Source: an uncultured Eubacteriales bacterium (GTDB lineage Bacteria > Bacillota > Clostridia > Oscillospirales > Oscillospiraceae). Taken from it: a DNA stretch of 48,034 nt. This document shows, in pieces, positions 40,875 through 47,270 of this stretch. The first letter of the stretch is position 1; each line of letters begins with the position of its first letter. Below the pieces are notes generated by a model. That model was not told where the DNA came from. It searched no databases and saw nothing but the letters and a program-made list of their open reading frames with translations. The stretch lies in contig URDG01000021.1 in NCBI GenBank assembly GCA_900546515.1, positions 1-48,034 on the forward strand. Direction: 5' to 3'. Position numbers and translations under genes: made by a program.

Positions 40875-42903
40875 GCGAATTATTCTCCTTTTTCTTTTCA
40901 TCAGATTTTACGTCTTGCGTTATTGTGAGAGCATATAATACAGCGCCAAGAATACAGAGGACTATGGGAATGTACATAAAGCCGTTGCCGCCAGTGTTCG
41001 GCAGCCGATACATTGCGCCGTTGACTGCCGTGACATAAAGAGCATAGCAGTAGTTCTCACCATCTATGAGCTCACAGTCATCGGAACTGAAAGACTTGTC
41101 TACCTTTACGGGAAGCGTGCCAGTGTACAATGGCTCGGCAAGTAAAGTGCAACCGTCAGGTGCTTTGGTTTCCGTGAGCCTATATATTATAGAAAGGTCG
41201 GATTTGAGACCGGAAAATGTGGCTGTGCCCGCGCTGTTCACAGTCAGGCGACCGTTATTCAGCACGGAGCTTGTACAGCCTCCGGCTTCAATGTCCTCAC
41301 CCGTGCGGTTGAAGACTGGCTGCCATGTTGCCCCGCCATCTATGGAATATTCGAGCAGGTATTCCGCACCCAATAAAATGCTGCCGCCAGAGCTTTTCTT
41401 AGTAACGGTAATACTCCCGTCACGCTCCGGCGGGATAGCTGTGTTATCCACCGTGATGGTGATGGTTTTGCCGTGCTCTGTGATGTCTAATGGGTACAAA
41501 GTATCATCCAGCGCATACCCTGGCGGCGCTTCATACTCCTGATATGTGTAGCTGCCCTTTTTCAGGTTTTCAAAGGTAATCTGTCCGTTCTCGTCGGTGC
41601 AGCCCTCGCCGACAATATTTCCGGCAGAATCATAAAGACGAAATCCTGCGCCGCTGAGAGGCGCACCCGTCTCGCTGTCCTGCTTTACTATAACGAGCTT
41701 TGCACGAAAGCGGCTGTTTGTCATGGTCACTTCGACAGTCTCTCCGCTTGTGGACAGTGTTGCGGAATAGCGGGTGTTGTCCAGTACATAGTCTACAAGC
41801 GTGTTCATTTCCTCATAGAAATAATCCCCGAGAGGCAAATCTGTGAAATACACATAGCCGTTTTCATCGGTTGTGCCATAGGAAATGAGTTCGCCGGACG
41901 AGTTATAGAGCGCGAATGTTACGCCCGGCATGGCAAGGCCGGTGTCAGCATCAAGCTTGCGTATCGTCAGCCCGGCGGTTTTGGGCAGTTCCGGCTCTGG
42001 GGTTATGAGTTCGATGCTCGCGGTGGCTGCGTCGCTTTCTATGTCATAGGTGTAAGCGAGTATTCGCTGTTCGCCCCAGTTAGAGGGATTGAAAAAGACA
42101 AGGCTTGCGTCCGTCTTATTATCCCTGCCAACTGCGCTTAAAGTGAAGGCGCTGCTCCCATAAATTTTGGGTATGCGTATTGTGAGCACATCGCCATGAT
42201 TGCCTGTGTAGCCATAGACTTCCGCGTCAGATGGCAAACCGCTTGTGTCGAGCGAATAGCCGCCGGAGCAGTTTTCAAGGCTGACGGTCGTTGTGCCGAC
42301 GAAATACTCGCCGTCCTCCGTGAGCGTGATAGGCGAAAAGCTTACCGAGTGGCTGCTTGTCACCTGATAGCGGGCATTGGCCAAAAGATATAAGCACCAC
42401 TGAAAAAGATACTCATACCCCGAAGCTCCACGGAAAAACTGGCTGTATTGCTGTAGATTCATCCACGCCGGAACACCCTCAGCACCGCGCTCGGCAAGCC
42501 AGAAACGGATGGCATTGGCTGTGGCATACCGCGCTTCATCGTCAGGAAAGCCGCCGGTGTCGTTGGGATAGCCGTGTTCAAGAATTGCCTGCAAGCCCCT
42601 TATAGTGACCTCGTCATAATACTGCCAGCCGCTTGTGGAAGAGTAACCGCTGTTATTCGGCGAATTATAATTGGTTTGCAGGCAATAGGCGACCTGCCCT
42701 GTCTCGTTGATGTAATGCATAGGCGTGCCCAAGGCCGTCCACACGCCTTTGCTGGAAAAGGTCTGAAAATATGATGCCGACGGATATGTGCCGACCGTGA
42801 CCCAATCCGCAAAGGACGAGATTGGGAGAATGGCTAAAAGGACAAGGAATATGCAGAGAAAAGCTAATATGCGCTTGGGCTTTGTAATAGTGATATTTAA
42901 CAC
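40867..42903 (-). CDS. Pilus tip adhesin with thioester-type and SpaA/CnaB domains
   Basis: A 678-aa surface protein. Signal peptide, then a thioester-like domain (TGQVAYCLQTNYNSP near residue 70; ARYATANAIRFWLAERG near 130). Three SpaA/CnaB repeats follow (LTIRKLDADTGLAMPGVTF, KLVIVKQDSETGAPLSGAGF, ITVTKKSSGGSILLGAEYLL). The sorting signal is RLPNTGG. The Cys of the presumed thioester is present, but Gln is absent at the expected position in ATANAIRFW (usual ATQ-x-AIW), so the bond is uncertain. The only normal in-frame start is GTG 42903, which forms part of the GGAGGTG site itself; ATC or ATT just downstream would have better spacing. Confidence 0.85.
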   Translation of the reverse strand: MLNITITKPKRILAFLCIFLVLLAILPISSFADWVTVGTYPSASYFQTFSSKGVWTALGTPMHYINETGQVAYCLQTNYNSPNNSGYSSTSGWQYYDEVTIRGLQAILEHGYPNDTGGFPDDEARYATANAIRFWLAERGAEGVPAWMNLQQYSQFFRGASGYEYLFQWCLYLLANARYQVTSSHSVSFSPITLTEDGEYFVGTTTVSLENCSGGYSLDTSGLPSDAEVYGYTGNHGDVLTIRIPKIYGSSAFTLSAVGRDNKTDASLVFFNPSNWGEQRILAYTYDIESDAATASIELITPEPELPKTAGLTIRKLDADTGLAMPGVTFALYNSSGELISYGTTDENGYVYFTDLPLGDYFYEEMNTLVDYVLDNTRYSATLSTSGETVEVTMTNSRFRAKLVIVKQDSETGAPLSGAGFRLYDSAGNIVGEGCTDENGQITFENLKKGSYTYQEYEAPPGYALDDTLYPLDITEHGKTITITVDNTAIPPERDGSITVTKKSSGGSILLGAEYLLEYSIDGGATWQPVFNRTGEDIEAGGCTSSVLNNGRLTVNSAGTATFSGLKSDLSIIYRLTETKAPDGCTLLAEPLYTGTLPVKVDKSFSSDDCELIDGENYCYALYVTAVNGAMYRLPNTGGNGFMYIPIVLCILGAVLYALTITQDVKSDEKKKENNSHD

Positions 42904-42998
42904 CTCCGATTTTTTAACGCTATGAGCTTGAGCCTTTTCCGTTGCCGTCTTCCTAACGGGGGAGTGCGGTATGCGCCGCGATTTTTCTTTCTGCGCAT
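42897..42998 (-). CDS. Candidate 33-aa very basic small protein
   Basis: ATG 42998 to TAA 42897 reads MRRKKNRGAYRTPPLGRRQR then KRLKLIALKNRRC. About half of it is Arg or Lys. The frame overlaps the start of the tip adhesin by a few bases. No good RBS precedes it. It may be a leader frame coupling translation to the adhesin, or chance. Confidence 0.25.
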   Translation of the reverse strand: MRRKKNRGAYRTPPLGRRQRKRLKLIALKNRRC

Positions 42999-43002
42999 AT
43001 GC

Positions 43003-43419
43003 TCACAGCTCAAAATACGAAAATGCTGTTTCATCGTCGACCATATCTGGCATGACGGTCAGCGCACCGTCTACAATGCCAAGCAGCTCCGGCTGGGCAA
43101 AAATCTGACTGTATTTCTCAATGTACTCCTACGGCAACGATGTGAAATTATCCTCGCCGAGACCGACGATCATAAAGTTGCCCATTATGAAGTCGTACAA
43201 TTCTCCGTTCTCATCCCGCAGGCCACGATTGAATGGGAGCTTATCTATTTTCCCGGTCTCATTACAGATAATTGCAACAGGGTCAACGCTGCTGGGGTAA
43301 GTTGCCTCTATGTAACCGCCGACCTCATGCTGCAAGGAACTCAAACCCGAAGCTATTTCTTTTGGGTATGGCGGCTTACCCGGCTCTACCATGAGCACGG
43401 TTATTTTGTCGTTATTCAT
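43003..43419 (-). pseudogene. DUF3846 gene interrupted by an in-frame TAG
   Basis: The frame starts at ATG 43419 with GGAGGAG upstream and reads a DUF3846 protein for 96 codons (KITVLMVEPGKPPYPKEI, then LPFNRGLRDENGELYDFIMG and FMIVGLGEDNFTSLP) up to TAG at 43131-43129. Beyond it the same frame continues for 41 good codons (EYIEKYSQIFAQPELL, ending AFSYFEL) to TGA 43003, as expected of a full-length member. One substitution from a Gln or Glu codon would explain the TAG. Family members are found on conjugative elements. It is either a recent nonsense mutant or read through. Confidence 0.7.
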
Positions 43420-43437
43420 TTACTCCTCCTGAAATTG

Positions 43438-43466
43438 CAGCAGCCGGTGAAATACACCGACTGCTG
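43438..43466 (-). repeat. Hairpin between DUF1281-like and DUF3846 genes
   Basis: CAGCAGCCGGTG (43438-43449) and CACCGACTGCTG (43455-43466) pair with one mismatch around AAATA. No T-run follows. Perhaps a processing or stability element in the operon. Confidence 0.45.
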
Positions 43467-43483
43467 GATTTAAAAATATTCAA

Positions 43484-44194
43484 TCAAGTGAGCGTTATCT
43501 CCTCATCAGTTGTTTCTTTGAGGTACTCATCAATGTCTATCCTCCAGAGAGAGCAGGCAAACTCAATGGCCTCACGACCAGACTCGGAAAAGTATTCCTC
43601 CACACGTTCGCCGTTTGCGTAAGTATATCTTCCGCAGTTAACGCCTATGTCCTCGTCTGCCCATTCATGTTCAAATTCCACGTCAGGATACGTATCCGCC
43701 AGCTTTTCGAGGATGGGGTGCGGTGCAGACCAGGCGGTTTCAAAGAGCAATCTTGCATAATTTCCTTCGAGAAAGTCCATGTTGCAGCAATAAGCGTTCC
43801 ACTTTGTGCCCCAATTGCTTACTCGCCAAGGATACCAAGTCTCCGCGCCATATTCCCGCAAATTATTCCACGCGGTTTTGCCAAGCTCCCAGTCCTCGCG
43901 GGGTATACTACGCAACTTGAGAAAAGTCTCTTCGCTCTGGCGCGGAACATTTGAAAGTTTGTCCATATTCAAAGTACCGCCAAGGGTGAATACCTCAATA
44001 AAATCCTCGTAGAGCTTCAAGGCACTGTTTGTCCTGCTCCCGGCTGAGATGTTTAAGCTCTCTGACATAGGTATGACCTTGTTAAAATCCAGAGAACCGA
44101 GGCCAGACGCATCATCTTTAACTTCGTTGAGAAGTTCTTGAATCCGTTCCGGCTCACCGTGCAGAGTGATGAGGTTGATTACGTTGTTTGGGAT
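43484..44194 (-). CDS. DUF1281-like (Api92-type) protein with a non-ATG start
   Basis: A 236-aa protein read from ATC 44194. The coding frame clearly extends 42 codons upstream of the first ATG (44068): PNNVINLITLHGEPERIQEL, then LDFNKVIPMSESLNI. The core reads DWELGKTAWNNLREYGAETW, then WGTKWNAY, AWSAPHPILEKLADTYP and HEWADEDIGVNCGRYTY, a pattern known from ferredoxin-like DUF1281/Api92 proteins of plasmids, phages and ICEs. GGAGGAG stands seven bases before the ATC, where homologues start with Met-Pro-Asn. ATA 44197 is the only other nearby codon. Either an ATC start is used weakly or the ATG was lost. Confidence 0.7.
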   Translation of the reverse strand: MPNNVINLITLHGEPERIQELLNEVKDDASGLGSLDFNKVIPMSESLNISAGSRTNSALKLYEDFIEVFTLGGTLNMDKLSNVPRQSEETFLKLRSIPREDWELGKTAWNNLREYGAETWYPWRVSNWGTKWNAYCCNMDFLEGNYARLLFETAWSAPHPILEKLADTYPDVEFEHEWADEDIGVNCGRYTYANGERVEEYFSESGREAIEFACSLWRIDIDEYLKETTDEEITLT

Positions 44195-44206
44195 TATATC
44201 TCCTCC

Positions 44207-44591
44207 GTTTCAAATTTATTTGTTTTTGAATTTTGACAAAATTTCACCTGTATTTGACATTACTACCCCAGGCAGGGCGGCTACGGAACCGCAGTTGGCG
44301 CTGCGCACGGGAATTTCACCCCTCCGAGGATCTCTCCGAGCTGCCCCCATTGCGTGAAGCTGTGGCTGGACAGGAGTACCAGTGTGAATGTAGTCATGGC
44401 GCGCGGCATGCCGCAGCCGCTTTTGAATGGATTGACCCGCTTGCTGCCTTAGTTGCCGTCATTTTATGCGGTTGCCCGCACAGGCAGGTTGTGGCGCGTC
44501 CTTCGCCTCGCTCGTACACTCACTGATGTTATACCGTAGCCGGATATGACCGAGATTTCCCCGGTGTTTTTCAAGGTTCACCGAGGGACAA
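44207..44591. other. Non-coding or decayed gap upstream of the pilus operon
   Basis: The region holds no gene I can support. Short open frames on both strands (for example + 44233-44526) have no RBS or family pattern. It presumably contains the promoter of the minus-strand pilus operon, but no good -35/-10 pair is evident. The GC-rich stretch 44255-44530 looks like decayed mobile-element sequence. Confidence 0.5.
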
Positions 44592-44747
44592 TTTCGCCCC
44601 TCACTTCTTTAAGCGAGTTTGGAAGGGCGTTGTAACACATTTTTTTAGTTTTCTATAAGATTTTTCAGCTTTGCCAAGGCTTTCTTCGTTTTACGCTGTA
44701 CGGTCATATGGCTGACACCCTGCTTTTCAGCAACGCTGCGCAGGGAA
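44592..44747. repeat. Direct repeat, copy A (sigma-like gene 3' end)
   Basis: A 156-base segment from TTTCGCCCCTCACTTC to GCGCAGGGAA, repeated with scattered substitutions at 46428-46583. Both copies lie in the same orientation and flank the HTH-DUF3990 module. Confidence 0.85.
44645..44747 (-). pseudogene. Fragment of a sigma-70-like (Tn916 Orf7-type) gene, copy A
   Basis: On the minus strand the frame reads SLRSVAEKQGVSHMTVQRKT, then KKALAKLKNLIEN and TAA. This is the region 4 helix-turn-helix of small conjugative-element sigma factors. Everything upstream of SLRS is missing. Confidence 0.7.
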
Positions 44748-44758
44748 GCAGAAATCAA

Positions 44759-44838
44759 AACTTATTAACCCGATATACTATAAATAAGTTTGCAAGAACG
44801 ACTTGAACTTATTTATCCGATATGCTACAATTAAGTTC
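44759..44838 (+). promoter_or_regulatory. Promoter with two operator palindromes for the HTH-DUF3990 operon
   Basis: The promoter is TTGAAC (44803-44808), 17 bases, TACAAT (44826-44831). Two similar imperfect repeats surround it: AACTTATT...AATAAGTT (44759-44790) and GAACTTA...TAAGTTC (44805-44838), sharing a CCGATAT centre. The second covers the promoter, so the HTH protein or a complex with its partner probably represses its own operon. Confidence 0.65.
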
Positions 44839-44861
44839 GAACAGAATATAGGGGGGTTAAT

Positions 44862-45716
44862 ATGGATTTTCGTGTACATGAGGATATTGAGGTGATTTTG
44901 GAACTGCTGGGAATGACTATTCAGGAGTTCGCGAGGGAAATTCAAGTGAGTGCCAGCACAGTTTCCCGCTGGAAAGAGTCAGGGGAGACAATTTTACCGG
45001 CCAATCTTGAAAAAATTTATGATTATGCTTTCAAAAAGGGAATTCGTCTGAATACGATTAAGGAGCAGCTGTTTAGGGAAGAATGTTTAGAGAACCACGT
45101 GCTCCTATTTCATGGGGCAAAGACCAAGATTTCTGGTGATATTTCGGTTGATAAGTCAAGGGAAAACAACGATTTTGGCAAGGGCTTCTATTGCGGAGAA
45201 AGCCTTGAGCAGTCTGCAATGTTTGTGGCGGGTTTTCCGCAGTCGAGCCTGTATATGCTGGATTTTGACAAAGCCGGGCAAAAGGAATTGAAGCTGGGCG
45301 TGGAACAGGACTGGATGCTGATGATTGCATACTTTCGCGGAAAATTGACAGCGTATGAAAAGCACCCGCTGATTCAAAAAATTCTGGAACGCCTGAACGG
45401 GGTTGACTATGTGGTAGCACCGATTGCAGACAATCGCATGTTCCAGATTATAGACAGCTTTATTGAGGGTGAAATAACGGACGTACAATGCAGGCACTGT
45501 CTTTCCGCGACAAACTTGGGCAACCAATATGTTTTCCTTACACAGCGCGCGGCGGATCAGATTAAGATTTTACGCAGATGCTATTTACCTGCTGTCGAAA
45601 AGGAAGCATATATCTCGGCAAAAAGTGAGGATGCCAGAGTTGGTAATGACAAGGTAAAAGTGGCTCGCATACAGTATCGCGGGCAAGGGCAGTATATTGA
45701 GGAGATTTTGCGATGA
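44862..45716 (+). CDS. HTH-DUF3990 fusion, ADP-ribosyltransferase-like toxin candidate
   Basis: A 284-aa protein. Residues about 1-65 are a Cro/CI-type helix-turn-helix (LGMTIQEFAREIQVSASTVS). From about 77 onward is a DUF3990 domain: VLLFHGAKTKI, DKSRENNDFGKGFYCGESLE and QSAMFVAG. This layout has the H-G / F-x-x-G-F-Y pattern of ADP-ribosyltransferase-like folds. GGGGGG lies five bases before ATG. The stop overlaps the next ATG (ATGA), the usual layout of a toxin-antitoxin pair. Target unknown. Confidence 0.75.
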   Translation: MDFRVHEDIEVILELLGMTIQEFAREIQVSASTVSRWKESGETILPANLEKIYDYAFKKGIRLNTIKEQLFREECLENHVLLFHGAKTKISGDISVDKSRENNDFGKGFYCGESLEQSAMFVAGFPQSSLYMLDFDKAGQKELKLGVEQDWMLMIAYFRGKLTAYEKHPLIQKILERLNGVDYVVAPIADNRMFQIIDSFIEGEITDVQCRHCLSATNLGNQYVFLTQRAADQIKILRRCYLPAVEKEAYISAKSEDARVGNDKVKVARIQYRGQGQYIEEILR

Positions 45717-46213
45717 AAAAAATTGATGAAGAGGGACTGAAACTATGCGCTCTACAGGCTGAGGTTTTTGTAAATTCTCTCACTGAGATGCAGTGCAGCT
45801 CGCCCATTTTTATCCGCAGATTTATGAATTCCAACGTTGCGTCAAGAATGGATGGAAGAGGCTTTCTGCTGGAAGCTACTGATGCAGCCAGCATATTAAA
45901 TGAGGTAGATTCGCAATATGGCGCGACTACCTATGGAAAAGAAAGATATGGGAGAGAAGAACTCTATTGGCTGGGATATCTATATAGATACTGGGCATAT
46001 ACTTATGAAAAAAGCAGTAAGCAGGTATATAAACAGATGAAAGCTAAAGAGCTTCGCAAGCTGTATTATCCGTACCATTCCCTCGACCCGGCACAAGCCA
46101 TTGAGAGAATTTTAGAGGGCTGTGTAAGTGAGGAAGAGGACTACACGGAGAAAGGTGTTAGAATCCTGCGGGAAATCATAGAACGTGAGAAGCAAGACAT
46201 GAATATCCATTAA
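45713..46213 (+). CDS. Partner of the HTH-DUF3990 protein, candidate antitoxin
   Basis: A 166-aa soluble, mainly helical protein that I do not assign to a family; it is longer than a DUF3791 partner. It has a Tyr-rich centre (REELYWLGYLYRYWAYTYEK) and a helix with KAKELRKLYYPYHSLDP. It is translationally coupled to the HTH-DUF3990 gene by a four-base overlap, which suggests a 1:1 complex, possibly neutralising the toxin domain (inference). Confidence 0.65.
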   Translation: MKKIDEEGLKLCALQAEVFVNSLTEMQCSSPIFIRRFMNSNVASRMDGRGFLLEATDAASILNEVDSQYGATTYGKERYGREELYWLGYLYRYWAYTYEKSSKQVYKQMKAKELRKLYYPYHSLDPAQAIERILEGCVSEEEDYTEKGVRILREIIEREKQDMNIH

Positions 46214-46365
46214 GATTAGTATAATTTTTCTGCTTTCTGTCGATATTTACACGATCCCGTTCATGCCGGTGCACACTGACCCTAGGCTGGTGGGCAGCAT
46301 GCAGCCGCAGTTAGCCCCTGACGGGGAAGTTAAAAACAATCATCAACAAGAACATATAAATTAGA

Positions 46366-46410
46366 AAAACGGCTGCCGTTTGCCCTGTGGCGCGGCAGCC
46401 GTTTTGTTCT
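46366..46410 (+). terminator. Terminator of the HTH-DUF3990 operon
   Basis: AAAACGGCTGCCG (46366-46378) pairs with CGGCAGCCGTTTT (46393-46405) and is followed by GTTCT. The stretch 46214-46365 between the stop and this hairpin holds no gene. Confidence 0.75.
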
Positions 46411-46427
46411 AAATTTTGCAGTACACG

Positions 46428-46583
46428 TTTCGCCCCTCACTTCTTTAAGCGAGTTCAGAGAGGCGTTGTAACATGTTTTTTTAGTTTTCCATAAATTTTT
46501 TTAGCTTTGCCAAGACTTTCTTAGTTTTACGCTGTACGGTCATATGGCTGACACCCTGCTTTTCGGCAACGCTGCGCAGGGAA
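46428..46583. repeat. Direct repeat, copy B (sigma-like gene 3' end)
   Basis: Second copy of the 156-base segment at 44592-44747, same orientation and length. It runs from TTTCGCCCCTCACTTC to GCGCAGGGAA with base differences scattered throughout, so the duplication is not very recent. Confidence 0.85.
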
Positions 46584-46672
46584 TAACCGCTGAAATATAT
46601 GTCGAGTATGATTTCACGCTCACTTGGAGGCAATAAATTTAATGCCCTATTAATCGTTTGTGCTATGGCCGG
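46481..46672 (-). pseudogene. Fragment of a sigma-70-like (Tn916 Orf7-type) gene, copy B
   Basis: The minus-strand frame reads INRALNLLPPSEREIILDIY, then FSGYSLRSVAEKQGVSHMTV and KKVLAKLKKFMEN with TAA. It keeps more of region 4 than copy A but has no start; an in-frame TAA lies just upstream. Such sigma factors control conjugative transposons. Confidence 0.7.
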
Positions 46673-46741
46673 TTATCACCTATACTGAATTTTGGATTGT
46701 AAAGGACAAATCGGAAAAACGCTATTTTACCCGTTTATAGC

Positions 46742-46858
46742 CAGACGGATAGAGATTATTATCTGGACGTTTATGTTAGCGATAGAGAGAGGGATAAAAC
46801 TGTAGTAAGGTTAGTTCATGCATTTCCACCTGTAAATTGGAATAAAGTGAAAAAGTGA
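46742..46858 (+). pseudogene. C-terminal fragment of an unknown protein
   Basis: The + strand frame QTDRDYYLDVYVSDRERDK, then TVVRLVHAFPPVNWNKVKK and TGA, has protein-like composition but no start. The stretch just upstream reads in another frame (FWIVKDKSEKRYFTRL), which suggests a frameshifted remnant. It sits beside the RHS/immunity genes and may be an old immunity gene. Confidence 0.4.
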
Positions 46859-46859
46859 T

Positions 46860-47261
46860 TTAGGCTTCATCGTAGATGTAGGTATCAAAACCAATTTTTG
46901 CACTTATTTTTCCACATAATTCTATAAACTTGGGCGGAAAATAAATTGCAGGCGCATCCTTATTATATATATCAATATCAAAAAGGATCGTCCATTCTGC
47001 ATTACATTCATTTGCCAACTCTTTCAGGGTATCAGGTTTAACTGTTATAATTGAAGATAATTGTTCAATTACTGGAAAAATATCATCTGTAGAAAATATT
47101 TTTGTTTCTATTCCCCATTCAGTGTGGCCAAAGAAGCATCCATCTCTCAGCAATTCACCTTTTTGCCTAATCCAGGAAGGCACAATTCCGGTTTTTTCAG
47201 TGACAAGCTGGGTATCAAAAACTTCTCCTATAAGTGTGAAATGCGCCTGTATATCTGCCAT
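46860..47261 (-). CDS. DUF4279 family protein, candidate immunity protein
   Basis: A 133-aa soluble protein with the DUF4279 layout: an opening beta strand AHFTLIGEVFDTQLVTEKTG, then WIRQKGELLRDG, HTEWGIETK and a C-terminal half with EWTILFDIDIYNKDAPAIYF. It lies nine bases after the RHS toxin gene on the same strand. That position is typical of the immunity gene of a polymorphic toxin. Confidence 0.7.
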   Translation of the reverse strand: MADIQAHFTLIGEVFDTQLVTEKTGIVPSWIRQKGELLRDGCFFGHTEWGIETKIFSTDDIFPVIEQLSSIITVKPDTLKELANECNAEWTILFDIDIYNKDAPAIYFPPKFIELCGKISAKIGFDTYIYDEA

Positions 47262-47270
47262 GTGTACCCC

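Larger units (their letters stand above)
27361..46672. mobile_element. Accessory island with recombinases, defence genes and pili; limits uncertain
   Basis: The block starts where the MMPL gene breaks and contains an AT-rich DSR2-like region, three tandem serine recombinase genes, Fic, a pilus operon and genes typical of conjugative elements (DUF3846, DUF1281-like). It ends around repeated sigma-factor gene fragments. No target-site duplication or att pair was found by eye, so it may be several nested insertions instead of one element. Confidence 0.4.

Noticed and set aside
44233..44526. 97-codon + strand ORF upstream of the HTH-DUF3990 operon
   Set aside because: No RBS, odd composition and competing open frames on both strands; treated as decayed non-coding sequence.
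27361..46672. Exact attachment sites or target duplication of the island
   Set aside because: No convincing matching pair could be found by eye at the possible ends; the limits given are approximate.
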